A stretch of DNA of 64,000 bases from Closterium sp. Naga37s-1 (lineage: Eukaryota > Streptophyta > Zygnematophyceae > Desmidiales > Closteriaceae): contig CANJKZ010000267.1 of NCBI GenBank assembly GCA_947471745.1, positions 885,001 to 949,000 on the forward strand. Direction: 5' to 3'. Of this stretch, positions 1 through 18,010 are shown one piece after another (positions within the stretch are counted from its first letter, which is position 1; each line of letters begins with the position of its first letter). The notes beneath the pieces are model-generated. The model saw only the letters and a program-made list of their open reading frames with translations. It did no database searches and was not told the DNA's origin. Made by a program: the position numbers and the translations under genes.

Positions 1-777
1 ATTGTTTCCATTGAACGGTTTTACACAGTGAAGGCATGCTCAATTACCAGCAATGCATGATAATTTGGGATAGAATCAGACAATGGATGTGGCACATGGA
101 ACCAACTCAAGTGTGCATGTACAGATGCATGCACAAGCATACCCCCCAGCCACACACAACTGTGAAACCAAAAGTTTACGTTTGATGGACTGAACACTTA
201 CACACACTGATGCACTTAAGCTACAAATACGAATCACACGTGACTGCGAACGAACACATGCACACACACACGCACACAACACTCACCCAAGTTACCGATG
301 CATGCATGAATGCACACACACACATTCATAGACACACACATGCACACGCACTCACTGTGAAAGCTTAAAGTTGAACCAATGATGTGATTAGAGGAGGAAC
401 AAGCATACATAGGTTGGATGGATAGCTTGAAGGGAAAAAGTTGGGTTGACCATAGGTTGTGTAGGCCTCACTTTGGGAAGTGAGGCAACCTAAGGTCAAG
501 TGCGTTGGGTTGACCACACTTTGTGGGAAGTGAGGTAACTCAACGCCCACTTGGGTTGGGTTGGCCTCACTCTTGGGAAGTGAGGCAACCTAAGGCCAAG
601 TGGGTTGCATTTGGGGGCTCCACCACAATTGGGTTGGATTGGCACCCCACAATACAAGACTATACCCAAAGTTGGGTGTAGTCCCAACCCACTTGTACAC
701 CACAATTGGTGTACATTCACAAGTGTTAGCATGGTAGAACATACAATTCTAACACTCACCCAATCTTTCACACGAAC
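1..777. other. intron of lectin gene 1 (3' side), CA-rich
   Basis: This stretch lies downstream (in gene sense) of the lectin-B exon of gene 1. It holds ACACAC-rich low-complexity DNA (about 100-350) and diverged repeat copies at about 480-725. The matching intron of gene 2 (about 19800-20135) has the same CA-rich and gatgcatgca-like composition, which supports calling it intron. The EGF and LysM exons expected for gene 1 would lie left of base 1. I see no coding exon here. Confidence 0.6.
480..725 (-). repeat. dispersed repeat copy, inverted relative to 1708-1930
   Basis: The reverse complement of about 590-725 resembles 1708-1830: both carry a tgtaca...gtgtac start, a gttggg block, a tgggtata block and a tggagccccca block. 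Within 470-600 there is also an internal duplication of a unit with the core gggaagtgaggcaacctaag. Probably a short non-autonomous element; no ends determined. Confidence 0.45.
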
Positions 778-7457
<6,680 letters not shown>

Positions 7458-8960
7458 GGAGAAAGGCGCCGCGAGATCGGGCGGCGATCGCGAGGAAAAG
7501 GGAGAAGAAGCGAAATCTGCGGTGATGGCAGCATCGCGCGACGAAGGAGATTAATTCAACTTCTGCGGTTTCAGAAAAGCAAACCTCGTCATTGTCCTGT
7601 ATCTAACCACCCCAACAACAGGACGAAGGCTAGCTGAGCCAAAGCTCTGGAGCGGGTGTTGAGGCGGAACATACGGCTGGTGGTAATCCTGCTCAAACCC
7701 TACCACACTGCACCCGACCTGTATCTCACGGAAACGCACCTAACAGCGTTGCACCTTTCTGAACTTCGAATCTGAGCTTTGTTCTACCAATTTGTTTTGA
7801 AGTCTTTCGAATGGTTCTAGGAGCATCACAGGGAATGCCTGAGTTGGGGTTACTCTGGTAGGTGGGATTTTGGAACTTAGTGGGGTTGATTGTTGGGTGT
7901 GGTTGAGTGAGGTTGACTGAGGTGTCTTGCCCTCTGAACCAACTGCCCTTCCAGCCAGTGATATGCGGTGCAATGAGGTGGAGACCATTTAAGCGATTTT
8001 TGTTTCTTTCCCTAGTAGTATTTTCAATTGTTTTTCTCTCTGCCCGCTTGTGAATCACGTGCATGTTGGAGTGCTCAATCATTTTGCTAGGCGCACGCAG
8101 GTGCACAAGCTAGGGGAAGAACTGGAATGGCTGCGTTATCAAGGAGTACCTGAGAATATACCCTGTATTGGGCCAATCTTCAGGGATTAATAACCCAACA
8201 TGAGATTATAATGAAAGGGGCTGCATGGGATAGGTTTGATGGGACAATGGCGAGCGAGGGAGAAGAGGAGGGAGGAGAGGAGGGAGGAGGAAGAAAGGAA
8301 AGAAGGGGATGTGGTTGGGGGTGATTCGGATTGGTTCTAGGAGGTAGAGGGGAAGGAAGTCTCAAGGAAGGAGCGGTTGGGGGAATCGCTAGAGGAGATT
8401 CGATGTTGCAAGAAATGAAGGGGAAGGTGAGTGTACAGAAAGGGTGATATTAACAAGAAGACGGTTGTGCAAGTTGCAAACCCTCAGGATGGCTTGAGGG
8501 GGCAGTTGGGTGTAGAGTTGTAACCGAGGAAAGGGAGGGAACCAAGTGGTGGAGGGGTTTTGTGGCAGAGAGCAGCCGAACGGCCGCGCGCATCGTGCTG
8601 ATGTTGGAGTTCGGTTGAGTGAAATCAGGGCTTTTGATTCGACGAATCTCTCGATCGCTCCCTGGTCCCTGACTCGTGAGCGAGAGGTCAACAAGGCTCA
8701 CCCTGCAGTGTTCCTGGCGCGGAAATGCCAAGAAAGTTGCAAAGCAGATAGGGTAAATCGTCCTGAAATCCTGAGCCCCCAAGAGTGTGTGGGGAGGAGC
8801 GACCGAGAGGCTGAAATGTTTGTTGGGCAAACGCTGTTGTGCTTCCGTCCGCACGCGGCACAACCCGACGAACGACAAGCTGCCTGCCAGACTGGCACGT
8901 TGACATTGTTGAAGGCCAACGCCTGGGTTCTCGATTCGTTTTGGGGAAGTGGTTTCGGCG
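7458..8960 (-). promoter_or_regulatory. 5' flank of lectin gene 1 (paralogous to 57497-58230)
   Basis: Similarity to the flank of gene 2 is visible upstream of the ATG (gcatggagaaaggcgccgcg against gcatggagagaagtgtcgcg). It recurs around 8880-8940, where both copies have a ccagactggc...aaggccaacgcc-like block. No TATA box is convincing. Open frames here are not conserved between the copies except for a short run (VPVW against SPVW), so a small upstream exon is possible but not supported. Confidence 0.45.
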
Positions 8961-9216
8961 TTGTGGCGCATTCAATATACATTTTATTTTGGTGATTGAC
9001 TTATTTACATATAATCAATCTCCCTATAGAGCTCCCTAGGCCATATAAAATATTAGCTGGTTATACACGGCCCTTAGTAAATGTGAGCCTAAAAATGACG
9101 GGTGGGCATAAAGTCGCTCGAGTCTATGCATGCACTCCATTTTCAAAAGAAACGGGGGTGCTGAGGGACGAGCGTGAGAAACAGGTGGGCTGGGGGACGG
9201 GGCGTCAATTGTCAAA
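8961..9216. other. spacer left of copia-1
   Basis: AT-richer unique DNA with no coding signal. It ends with gtcaaa, of which tcaaa is a possible imperfect target duplication (tcaat follows the right LTR). Confidence 0.4.
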
Positions 9217-9318
9217 TGTTGTAGCCTGTAGTGAGGTTTGTCTTAGGGGGTACAAATGTTAGGGTTTGCTATATGTACCCCAACCCTCATCAATAACACA
9301 ACACTTTCATTCTTGACA
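9217..9318 (+). repeat. copia-1 5' LTR
   Basis: 102 bp, TG...CA ends, by eye identical to the 3' LTR. Unusually short for a full-length copia element. Confidence 0.92.
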
Positions 9319-9331
9319 TGGTATCACCTAG
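9319..9331 (+). other. copia-1 primer-binding site
   Basis: TGGTATCACCTAG abuts the LTR without a spacer. The first eight bases match the complement of the plant initiator-Met tRNA 3' end. Confidence 0.8.
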
Positions 9332-9427
9332 ATTAGGATCCTGTGGGATCCCGCACCTCTCGCCCTCGTTCGTTCCGTCCGAGCCTATCTCGCTCTCTCG
9401 TACTAGTCGTACCCGTCTTGCCCGAGC

Positions 9428-9935
9428 CTAGCGCCGGCCCGATCCAGTCTCGCTCGTTCGTTAGCGCCGGCCCGATCCAGTCTCGCTCGTTCGTTAGCGC
9501 CGGCCCGATCTAGTCTCGCTCGTTCGTTAGCGCCGGCCCGATCCACTCTCGCTCGTTCGTTAGCGCCGGCCCGATCCAGTCTCGCTCGTTCGTTAGCGCC
9601 GGCCCGATCCAGTCTCGCTCGTTCGTTAGCGCTCGCTCCGCAGACCCGCTTTCCGCGTAGCGTAGCGCCTTCCCTCCCTGCCCGTTGCGTCGTGCTCTCC
9701 CCGGCTTCCCGTCCCGTCACGCCCTCCCCCGCTGCTCGTCGTGACGTGCCCTCCCACCCTGTCCGTCGCGTCGCGTCCTCCCCCCGCTGCCCTAAACGCC
9801 CGCTCGTCGTCGCCGCGGCGCCCCGCATTTCGTCGCCGCGGCGCCCCGCGTTTCGTCGCCGCGGCGCCCCGCATTCCGTCGCCGCGGCGCCCCGCATTTC
9901 GTCGCCGCGGCGCCCCCCATTTCGTCGCCGCGCCT
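9428..9935 (+). repeat. tandem arrays in the copia-1 leader
   Basis: About six copies of a 33-bp unit (core gccggcccgatccagtctcg) at 9428-9628, then about six copies of a 22-bp GC-rich unit (core gtcgccgcggcgccccgc) at 9808-9935. Both lie between the primer site and gag, in what would be the genomic RNA leader. Confidence 0.85.
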
Positions 9936-10383
9936 GCCCGTACCGCCCGCCGCCGCGCCTGCTCGTTAGGCACGGCCGCGGGCCTGCTCGTCCCGTCGCC
10001 GCGCCTGCTAGTTAGGCCCGCCGCGGGCCTCCCTTACAGCCGCCGCGGGCCCTCCCTTACAGCCGCCGCGCCTGCCCGTACCGCCCGCCGTCGCGCCTGC
10101 TCGTTAGGCACGTAGCGGGTCCTCCCTTAAAGCCGCCGTGGGCCCTCCCTTACAGCCGCCGCGCCTGCCAGTTCAGCCAGCCGCTGCGCCTCCTCGTTAG
10201 GTCCGCTACGGACCCGCTCGTTAGGCCCTTCCTTGGCACCGCTGCGCCTACTCGTTCAATCCGCCGCGGGACCGCCCCTAGCCCCGTTGCGCTCGCGTTT
10301 TGCGCCCGTCACGGACTTGCCCTAGCCGCCCACCGTCCCTACCAGTGCCACCCACCGCTGGACTTGTCGCTTCTACTTACACT

Positions 10384-11020
10384 ATGACGACCCCTAGGGT
10401 TCTTCGATTTGACGCTGACGGTAGACCGCTCGAGTTTCCGGTCTGGCTCCTACGCGCGCGTCGTCTTTTAGAGAGTCAGGTTCAGGCGGGCGAGTCCCTT
10501 TGGGCGCACGCTACTGGTGACCTTCCAGCGCCCGACGACCCTACGCCTTTAGGCACCGCCCCTGACGACGCAGCCAGGGACCGCTTCACCCGCCAGCGTG
10601 CTGACCTGACTGCGTGGAAGTCGCGTGACGCTGCGGCTTGCATCGCTCTTAGCAGCCTCCTCCCTGAGTCTGAGGAGGCCCACTTCACTCAGGTTCGCAC
10701 TGCTAGTGAGTTCCTGACTGCGATTAAGGCCCGCTACGCTACTCCCACCACTGTCTCTCTTGGCCGACTCTTCCTACCGTTCCTGTTCCCTGACCTCGCC
10801 TCGTTTGAGCGCTCTGCTGACTTGATTGCTCACCTCCGCTCGCTTGATTCTAGCTACCGCGCTGCTTGCACTGAGGCACAGCTTGCACTGCTCCCTCCCC
10901 CCATGGCGATTACTATATATTTCATCGCCATTAGCCTCCCTGACCGCCTTGCCTCAGTCCGTGATACGCTTCTTCTGAAGCACCCTAGTGAGCTCACTAT
11001 CGAGGTCCTTCTGGTCTGCC
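10384..11020 (+). CDS. copia-1 gag (capsid), 3' end damaged
   Basis: ATG at 10384 opens a frame starting MTTPRVLRFDADGRPLEFP and running about 210 residues with the helical pattern of copia capsids (UBN2-like): FPVWLLRARRLLES, LTAWKSRDAAACIALSSLLP, FLTAIKARYATPTT, IAHLRSLDSSYRAA, IYFIAISLPDRLASVRDTLL. After ELTIEVL it shifts frame at about 11015 relative to the downstream Gln-rich segment. No CCHC zinc knuckle is seen, so an internal deletion has probably removed the nucleocapsid end. Upstream open sequence from 10300 lacks an ATG and was not used. Confidence 0.75.
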
Positions 11021-11932
11021 GGCCGCGGCGGGTGGAGCAGCGGCGTGGTACCTGGCCCAGCGGCAGCAGCAGCAGCAGCAGCAGCAGCAGCCCCTCCCCT
11101 TGCAGCAGCCCCCGCAGCAGCAGCGGCAGCAGCAGGTTTCGGGGCCAGGACAGCGTCAGCCTCAGCGAGGTGTTGTTCACTCTTCGTGCACCTATCAGCT
11201 TTTGACAGGTGCTCGCCGAGGCCAGCCTTGTGGCCGCACCCACCCTCCTGGTCAGTGCTTTGCTCAGCTCACTGACACAGTTCGCTTGGCCTTCGGCGTT
11301 GGCGGCCCTGCCCCTAACTGGTTTCCTCTTGTTCAGACGTACGGCTCCGCTCTTTGGGGCATGTCAGCTTATCATTTGGTTGATCTCTTAGGAACTCCTC
11401 ATGCAATGTATGCTGTTGTTGACTCTAGTGCTTCTGGCTCAGTTTACTCGAGTGTTGTTAGCTTAGGTGCTAGTCTTGCTGAGTTGCCTGTTGCTAGTGT
11501 AGGCACTTGTGTAGACACTAGTCCAGGAGCTACTTCGGAGGACGCTTCGCTGTCTTTCACTTTGGACTCTGGGGCTTCGCACTGCTTCTTCCGGGACCAC
11601 ACGACACTTACTCCGCTTCCGGCGCCGGTCTCTGTGGATCTAGCTGATCCCACCTCGGGACCAGTCACTGCTCGCTACACTACTACTCTTCCGTGCCCTG
11701 CGGTTCCCTCTGGGTCTCTGACTGGCTTCCACGTCCCCTCGTTCTCGCGGAACTTGGTGGGCGTGAGGCCTCTTGTGAGTCAGCACGTGGGTGTGTGGAT
11801 TGAGCCCTCTGGTGAGACGGCGGTTTGTGTTGACGGAGACACTTACACGCCTCTTGCCACCTTTACAGCTGAGCCGGGCTCTGGTCTCTACACACTTCAC
11901 ACTAGCTCTGGTGGGCAGCAGCAGCAGCAGCC

Positions 11933-11964
<32 letters not shown>

Positions 11965-13574
11965 TACTGCCCCCGGCCCCTGTTCCTTCCCCCAGTCTGG
12001 TCCCTGCGTCTCACCATGTTGCTGCGTCCCCCCAGGTAGCTGTGTCCGGGCAGGTTCCCGTTTCTTGTCCAGTTGCTGCGTCGTGCTCCTGCCGGTCACT
12101 TGCCCACCCCACCGTTCTGTGGCACCACCGGATGGGGCACCCGTCTCTCCCTCGTCTGCGCACTATGTCTCGTCAGCGTCTTGTCTTAGGCCTCCCACGT
12201 GTCTTGCCATCGCTGCCGCCTTCGCTTGCACCACCGTGCGGTCCCTGCGTCGAGGGTAGGCTGCGCGCCACCCCTCACTCCTCCTCCCTTCGTCCGGCCA
12301 CCGAGCCTTTTGAGACGCTCCACTTGGACGTCTGGGGCCCCGCCTCTCGCCTTGGCCCTAAGCGTGAGCGTTTCTTTCTGGTGGTCGTTGACGACTACTC
12401 CCGCTACACCACAGTGTTCCCCCTTGCGAAGAAGTCTGAGGTGACTTCTACGCTGATCAGGTGGTTGCTTACTACTCAGGGCACTCGTGGTCGTCGAGTC
12501 AGCTGTCTTCACTCCGACCGTGGGGGTGAGTTTCGCTCCGGCATTCTCGCTGGATTCTGTCGCGAGCAGGGCATTCGTCAGTCCTTGACGCTTCCAGAGT
12601 CCCCACAGCAAAATGGGGTTGCTGAGCGCCGCATAGGCTTGGTCATGGAGATCGCCCGCACCTCCTTGAATCACGCCCATGCCCCCCATTTTCTGTGGCC
12701 CTACGCGGTTAGGTACGCCGCTCACCAGCTGAACCTCTGGCCACGTGTCTCTCGGCCAGAGGTTTCACCGACTAGTCTTTGGACCGGGTCCCCTGGTGTT
12801 GCGTCGCGGTTTCGTGTCTGGGGTTGCTTGGCTCTTGTTCGCGACACCTCCGCGGACAAGATCTCGCCTCGCGCCGTTCCTTGTGTCTTCCTTGGTTTCC
12901 CAGAGGACTCCTCTGACTTCACCTTTTACCACCCTCCCCTTCACCGGTTCTTTGACTCCCGTGACGTCGGTTTCGACGAGTCCGTCCCCTACTACGTCAG
13001 GTATCCCTGCCGAGGTCTCCCGGTTCCTCCTCCCCCTCTCTTCCTGACTTCCGCTCCCCCTCCTGCTCCCCCGGTACAGCCTCCCCCCCCTGGTCCAGCC
13101 CCGTCAGGTGTGTCCCACGCTACCCCTCCCCCTTCGGTAGCCCCTCAGGTACAGCCTCCTTCCCCGCAGTCCTCCTCGCAGCCTGCGGCAGACCCTGCGG
13201 GAGCCGGTGTTCGTGGCGAGGACCCTGTCGGTGCTAGCTCTGGGGGTGCCGGAGTTGGGGCTGAGCCCGAGGCTGCAGGAGACTCTCGCCTTCAGGGAGC
13301 TGGTGTAGGTGGTGCTGACTCTGGGGGTGCTACGTCTGGGGGTGCGGGTGCGCCCCCTTCGGGTCCTTGTGAGCCTGGCCGTGTTGCTGTTGGTGGTACT
13401 GCCTCTGGGGGTGGTGCGCCGGGTGCTTTGGAGGGTGGTCCTGGGGCTGCCGCGGCCCCGGACACTACTCCTCCCCCCCACCCCTACCCGACCCGGCACC
13501 AGGCTCGTGTTCGCCGTGCCCGTGAGGAGCAGCTGGAGTTAGAGAGAGAGGAGAGAGAGTTGCAGCGGCTGGAG

Positions 13575-13608
<34 letters not shown>

Positions 13609-15018
13609 TGGAGGAGCAGCAGCAGCAGCAGCAGCAGCAGCCGCGGGAGCAGCAGCAGCTGTCGCAGCCGCACCAGGAGCAGCAGCCGCAGCCACCTCCT
13701 CCTCCTGTCTCTGGTCTTCGGACCCTCGGTCTCCCCTCTCCCTCTCCTTCCTCCTCCCCCTCTCCTCCTGTCTACGGTCCCACGTTTCCTCCTCCTGACT
13801 CCTCCCCAGCTGTTCTCCCTCGTTCTCCGACTCCGTTGTCTCCCCCTCCTTTGCCCGCCTGGCCCTCTCGTCGCTCTCCTCGTGCTCGTCCCTCGTCCCC
13901 TGTCGCTCTCACTGACCTTCGTACTGCCCTGTTCCGTCCTAGTCCGCCTCGTTCGTCTCAGTCTGTGCTTCCTTCTCTTCCTGAGTCGGCCTTCACTGCT
14001 TCCCTCTCTACTCCTGTCACTGACTACTACCGCACGTACCGACCTGTTCTCCCTCGTGTTCTCGCCTCTCTTGTTACGGACCCTCGTGCCTCTCTGTCCT
14101 CTGTCTCCGCCCTTAATGTCGCCGTCACTGAGTTCGCCACTAATCGCCGCCTTGACTACGCCACTTGTCTCGTGGCTGCTCCTCCTACCAGTCCTCTGGC
14201 CGTCGGGGGTGAGTCTGCCCTTGGCTGTGACGCCCTAGAGGACAGGCAGTTTGAGCTGGAGTTCCTGGCAGCCGCTTCCCCTCATCTCTGTGCCATGCTG
14301 CTCTCCCCTGAGGGAGACCCCGACGCCCTTGACATCCCGACTCCTCGCACTTACGCTGAGGCAGTGTCAGGGCCTTGGGCCTCTCGGTGGAGAGCTGCCA
14401 TGGACGCAGAGATGGCCTCCTACAGATCCACAGGCACCTACGTCGACGAGGTTCCCCTCCCTGGGGCGAACGCAGTCGATGGCATGTGGATCTACAGGGT
14501 GAAGCGGCCACCGGGATCTCCTCCGGTCTTCAAGGCGCGCTATATGGCTAGAGGTTTTAGTCAGCGCGAGGGAGTTGACTTCTTTCAGAACTTCGCGCCT
14601 AGCCCGAAGATGACCACTCTTCGGGTGTTACTACACGTAGCAGCACAGAGAGACTACGAGTTACATTCTCTCGACTTCTCCACTGCTTTCCTTCAGGGTA
14701 GCCTTCACGAGGAGGTCTGGCTGCATCGTCCCTCTGCCTTCACTGGCACTTTCCCTCCTGGGACCCAGTGGAGGCTGAGGCGACCTGTCTACGGTCTCCG
14801 TCAGGCTCCTCGTGAGTGGCACGACACCCTTCGTTCTACCCTCTCTGACCTTGGTTTCCAGCCGTCTTCTGCCGACCCGTCGCTGTTCGTCCGTCGTGGC
14901 TCCACACCTTTCTTTGTTCTGGTCTACGTCGACGACCTGGTTTTCGCCACTACTGACAGGGTTGCCTTGGCAGACGTGAAGTCCGAACTGCAGAAGAGAC
15001 ACACGTGCACTGACCTTG
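11016..15018 (+). CDS. copia-1 pol: protease, integrase, reverse transcriptase
   Basis: One open frame. A Gln-rich segment comes first, then the protease motif TLDSGASHCFF (about 11566-11600), a pre-integrase zinc motif (WHHRMGHPS ... CGPCVEGR), the integrase core with LHLDVWGP, LHSDRGGEFRS and SPQQNGVAERR, and a long Pro/Gln-rich linker (13020-13900). Reverse transcriptase follows with WRAAMDAEMASY, VFKARYMARGFSQ, LDFSTAFLQG, YGLRQAPREWH and the YVDDLVFAT box (about 14925). After KRHTCTDLGE the frame is broken near 15018, where several expected residues before the RNase H connection are missing. The segment is otherwise intact. Confidence 0.88.
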
Positions 15019-15873
15019 GTGAGCACCAGGGACAGAGCTGCTCGCACCATTACACTCTCACAGCCACACATGGTGCAGCAGGTTCTTCAGCGGTTCGAGC
15101 TTCAGCACTCCACAGTACAGCGCACACCTCTTGCTGTTGACCACAGACTTACTGGACCCTTTCCTGACGAGCCGTTTGAGTCTAGTGGTCCCTACGCAGA
15201 GCTGGTGGGCTGCCTCATGTACCTGATGACTTGTACTCCCGGACCTCGCCTTCCCTCTCAGCATCCTTGCTCGCTTTGTTGCGCCAGGGAGACACCGTCC
15301 TGTTCACTGGACGGCAGCTGTGAGGGTGGCGAAGTACCTAGCGACGACATCAGGCGTGGGGCTAGTTCTTGGAGGGCAGCAGTCTATCGTACTTACTGGT
15401 CACTAGACTCTTCTTACGCTGACGACGCTGAGACTCACAGGTCTACTCAGGGGTACTGTTTCAGCTTGGATTCTGGAGCTGTTTCGTGGAGGTCCACGCG
15501 CTCCTCTTCGGTCTCGACCTCTATTGCTGAGGCTGAGATCTACGCTGGTGCCATGGCGGCACAGGAGCTGCGTTGGTTGACCTTCTTGCTCGCCGACCTT
15601 GGTGAGCGGCCGAGCTCTGCACCGACCTTATTCACTGACAACAAGGCGTCGATTCTCCTCTGTCGAGAGCCGCGACTGGAGAGCAGAGTGAAGCACATTA
15701 ACGTCAGATACTTTCTTCTGCGTGAGTTGCAGAGACGTGGACAGGCTCGCTTCGAGTTTGTGGAGTCCGAGGCCAACACTGCAGACATCTTCACCAAGGC
15801 GCTTCCGCCTTGTGACCACCAGAGGTGTTGTGTGCAGTTAGGTCTTGTTGACACAGGTTCTAGTCGTGTGTAG
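15019..15873 (+). pseudogene. copia-1 RNase H region, frameshifted
   Basis: A different frame resumes with SQPHMVQQVLQRF and AELVGCLMYLMTCT. It is out of frame between about 15235 and 15405, where a second frame reads like RNase H connection sequence, and is restored near 15405. It then continues with SSYADDAETHRSTQGYCFS, SIAEAEIYAGAMAAQEL, FTDNKASILLC and ANTADIFTKALP, and stops with TAG at 15871. At least two compensating indels and one deletion make this element non-autonomous unless they are assembly errors. Confidence 0.8.
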
Positions 15874-16081
15874 GCTTGAGTTTACCGTTTGCATTGCTTG
15901 TACTCTTGCCATACACCTTTGTGAACTCTTGGACTGGCCTTGTGGCCCTTGTTGCTTGTGCTCAGATTGTGTGGTGACGTTGTGATCCACCATGAGCTTT
16001 GTTTCTTTGTGACTGGTCTTGTGACCGTACACTTTTGGTTTTGCTTGACACCCCTTACTTAAGCTATGGGGGTGTGTCAAC

Positions 16082-16183
16082 TGTTGTAGCCTGTAGTGAG
16101 GTTTGTCTTAGGGGGTACAAATGTTAGGGTTTGCTATATGTACCCCAACCCTCATCAATAACACAACACTTTCATTCTTGACA
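16082..16183 (+). repeat. copia-1 3' LTR
   Basis: 102 bp, preceded by the purine-rich tract ATGGGGGTGTGTCAAC. No difference from the 5' LTR was found by eye. Confidence 0.92.
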
Positions 16184-16197
16184 TCAATGCCTCAGCA

Positions 16198-16359
16198 TTA
16201 TGGTAAGCACAGTTGCATCCCCACCCACAACGACGAGACAGTACAGTCAAACCCGTCATTGAGTGACCGGAAAAGGTCCACTTTCCGCTTGTATTGAGAC
16301 GCAATTAGCTTGCCGCACGTGTCTCCTCTCTTCACGAGGTAGAAGCGTTTAGTCACACA
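16198..16359 (-). CDS. terminal LysM exon of gene 2
   Basis: Acceptor GGATGCAG ending at 16360, 53 codons then TAA at 16200-16198. It starts with Cys and reads FYLVKRGDTCGKLIASQY, then VDLFRSLND, and ends LWVGMQLCLP, a full LysM module with the usual GDTC and VGQxLC-type ends. There is no membrane anchor or kinase after it, so the protein would be soluble/secreted. Copia-1 begins 14 bp downstream. A partial duplicate of the exon start lies at about 16449-16520. Confidence 0.85.
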   Translation of the reverse strand, partial: CVTKRFYLVKRGDTCGKLIASQYKRKVDLFRSLNDGFDCTVSSLWVGMQLCLP

Positions 16360-16940
16360 CTGCATCCCTCAATAGCCTGACAGCTCATCCGCCAGCAAGC
16401 ACATCTGGCGTGGGGGGTGAGAAGGTAAGAGAAGGGAGAGAAGGGAGGCAGCGATGAGTCACACACTGCATCCCTCCATAGCCTGATAGCTCATCCGCTA
16501 GCAAGCACACCTGACATGGGGGTGAGAAAGGAGTGCATTACGACTCAAGTGAATGAACCAGTTCACACAACTCCGCTTACGGTCCAAGCCGTACGCGTCT
16601 CAATAAATGACGCTGTAACAAGAAACTTTAAAATGCCACTGTACCATCCACACAAGCACGACGAGATCTCTTACCGCATTCGGAACTGATCTGCAAGGAA
16701 TGAATCAGGAGAAAAACTAAGCAAAGGCCTAAACTTTGCAAGGCCTGCACCATTTCTTGGACGAAAAAGAAGATGTTTGCTTAAGCAACCCATGTGGTTT
16801 ACGCACACACTGAAAGGAGGATGCGACAAGTCCAGGCAGCAGCGGGTCACAATAACGAGCCGAGTTGAGACACACGAGGTAACGAAGGCTCCAAAGAGAT
16901 GAATAAAAATTACATGTGCATGTAACAAGTAGCCACTCAC

Positions 16941-17165
16941 CTTATCGACAACAGAGTCGGTCCAGCCAGCAGCATTGGGCAGCAGGTGGTCGAAGTAGAG
17001 AGCGGGGTTGACTCGGAAGAGCTTTGCGATGCTCATGACGTGCCATCCAGGGCGGAGCACAGCGAGCTGCTGGCACGTGTGCGCGGTGGGGTCGAGAGTC
17101 TTATAGAGGTTGCAGGCTGCCACCGGGGAGGAGGGGTACCTGGCCTTGTTCTCCACACACACGCG
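16941..17165 (-). CDS. LysM exon d of gene 2
   Basis: Acceptor CCCTGCAG, donor GATAAG|GTGAGTGG; 75 codons, phase 0 to 0. RVCVENKARYPSSP closes the preceding LysM. ACNLYKTLDPTAHTCQQLA, then SIAKLFRVNPALYFDHLLPN, form another LysM-like module with an insertion. A 170-bp tandem duplication upstream (17218-17387) repeats the acceptor and first half of this exon as a partial copy starting at 17335. Confidence 0.8.
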
Positions 17166-17217
17166 CTGCAGGGAGGGGCGGGATGAGGGGAAAAGGAGGG
17201 GAGAGGGTGGTGAAATC

Positions 17218-17387
17218 CGATGGGAAGCGCATCAAGCTTATGGCACGTGTGCACGGTGGAGTCGAGAGTCTTATAGAGGTTGCAGGCCGCCACCGGGGAG
17301 GAGGGGTACCTGGAGTTGTTCTCCACACACACGCGCTGCAGGGAGGGGCGGGATGAGGGGAAAGGAGGGGAAAGGGTGGTGATGAGG
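17218..17387 (-). repeat. 170-bp tandem duplication of a LysM exon start
   Basis: Offset exactly 170 bp from the acceptor and 5' half of the exon at 17165. It reads RVCVENNSRYPSSP and CNLYKTLDSTVHTCHKL, then runs into intron-like sequence without a donor. It would act as a decoy acceptor or cryptic exon. Confidence 0.8.
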
Positions 17388-17531
17388 TGCCTTCACGGAC
17401 AGCTGGGCTCGCAAGCCTGAGATGAGACACATGTAGGTCCAAGGTGTCGTTGACACACCCGTCAGATTTAATTTTCCTTATTGGCTTCACAAAAGGGCTC
17501 TTCTTGAAAAGGGATTGGAACAGGAACTGAC

Positions 17532-17627
17532 CTTTCCAGGTATGATAAGTTGTGAGCAGTTAATGTTACGGTTCAAGTCTGTTATGTTGGTCCCCATGAG
17601 TTTGTTGATTGACGCGCACGTGTCATC
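17532..17627 (-). CDS. LysM exon c of gene 2
   Basis: 32 codons, phase 0 to 0, donor GGAAAG|GTCAGTTC. DDTCASINKLMGTNITDLN followed by INCSQLIIPGK is the middle of a LysM module. Its first strand (SCTSMYTINQ) is on the preceding exon and its last strand (RVCVEN) on the next. The acceptor ACCCGAG is weak. Confidence 0.82.
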
Positions 17628-17932
17628 CTCGGGTAAGTGGGATGGCATGAGGGTGAAGTTGAGGGAATGTATGTTATGCGATGTAAGGATGATATGTTGA
17701 TTCTCAGACTTGTATTGCATGTATCTTTCAGGGATGTGTGGGGTCAGGAAGGGGCAGAGGAGCACAGAAGGAGGTGGAAGATTGCAACTCGACGCAACAA
17801 GCAACAATTTCACTAATCCTACTAGCCCAGTCCAAGTTTGGTAACCTCTTCTTGCATAACATCATTTCCTCTCCTTTATCTCTCCTAGCGATGCTAATTT
17901 TTTCAACCTGGTGGGTGCTGCACATGCCTCAC

Positions 17933-18010
17933 CTGGTTAATGGTATACATGCTGGTGCAGCTCTTATTAGCAGATGCCGACACGTTGACTGTCAACCCAC
18001 GAGGTATGGG
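17933..18010 (-). CDS. LysM exon b of gene 2
   Basis: 26 codons between acceptor GCCACAAG and donor AACCAG|GTGAGG, phase 0 to 0. It completes the first LysM (PIPRGLTVNVSA) and begins the second (KSCTSMYTINQ). The acceptor was chosen because it keeps phase with exon a. Confidence 0.7.

Larger units (their letters stand above)
9217..16183 (+). mobile_element. Ty1/copia LTR retrotransposon copia-1
   Basis: Two 102-bp LTRs (9217-9318, 16082-16183) begin TGTTGTAG and end TTGACA and look identical base for base. The primer site TGGTATCA follows directly at 9319 and matches the initiator-Met tRNA. A GGGGGTGTG purine tract precedes the right LTR. Gag, protease, integrase, reverse transcriptase and RNase H occur in copia order. 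Identical LTRs imply a recent insertion, yet gag-pol has several frame breaks. The element sits 14 bp beyond the stop codon of lectin gene 2. Flanks TCAAA/TCAAT suggest a 4-5 bp target duplication. Confidence 0.93.

Noticed and set aside
8450..8995. Overlapping frames upstream of lectin gene 1
   Set aside because: Several frames on both strands, none preserved in the paralogous flank at 57497-58230 beyond a few residues.
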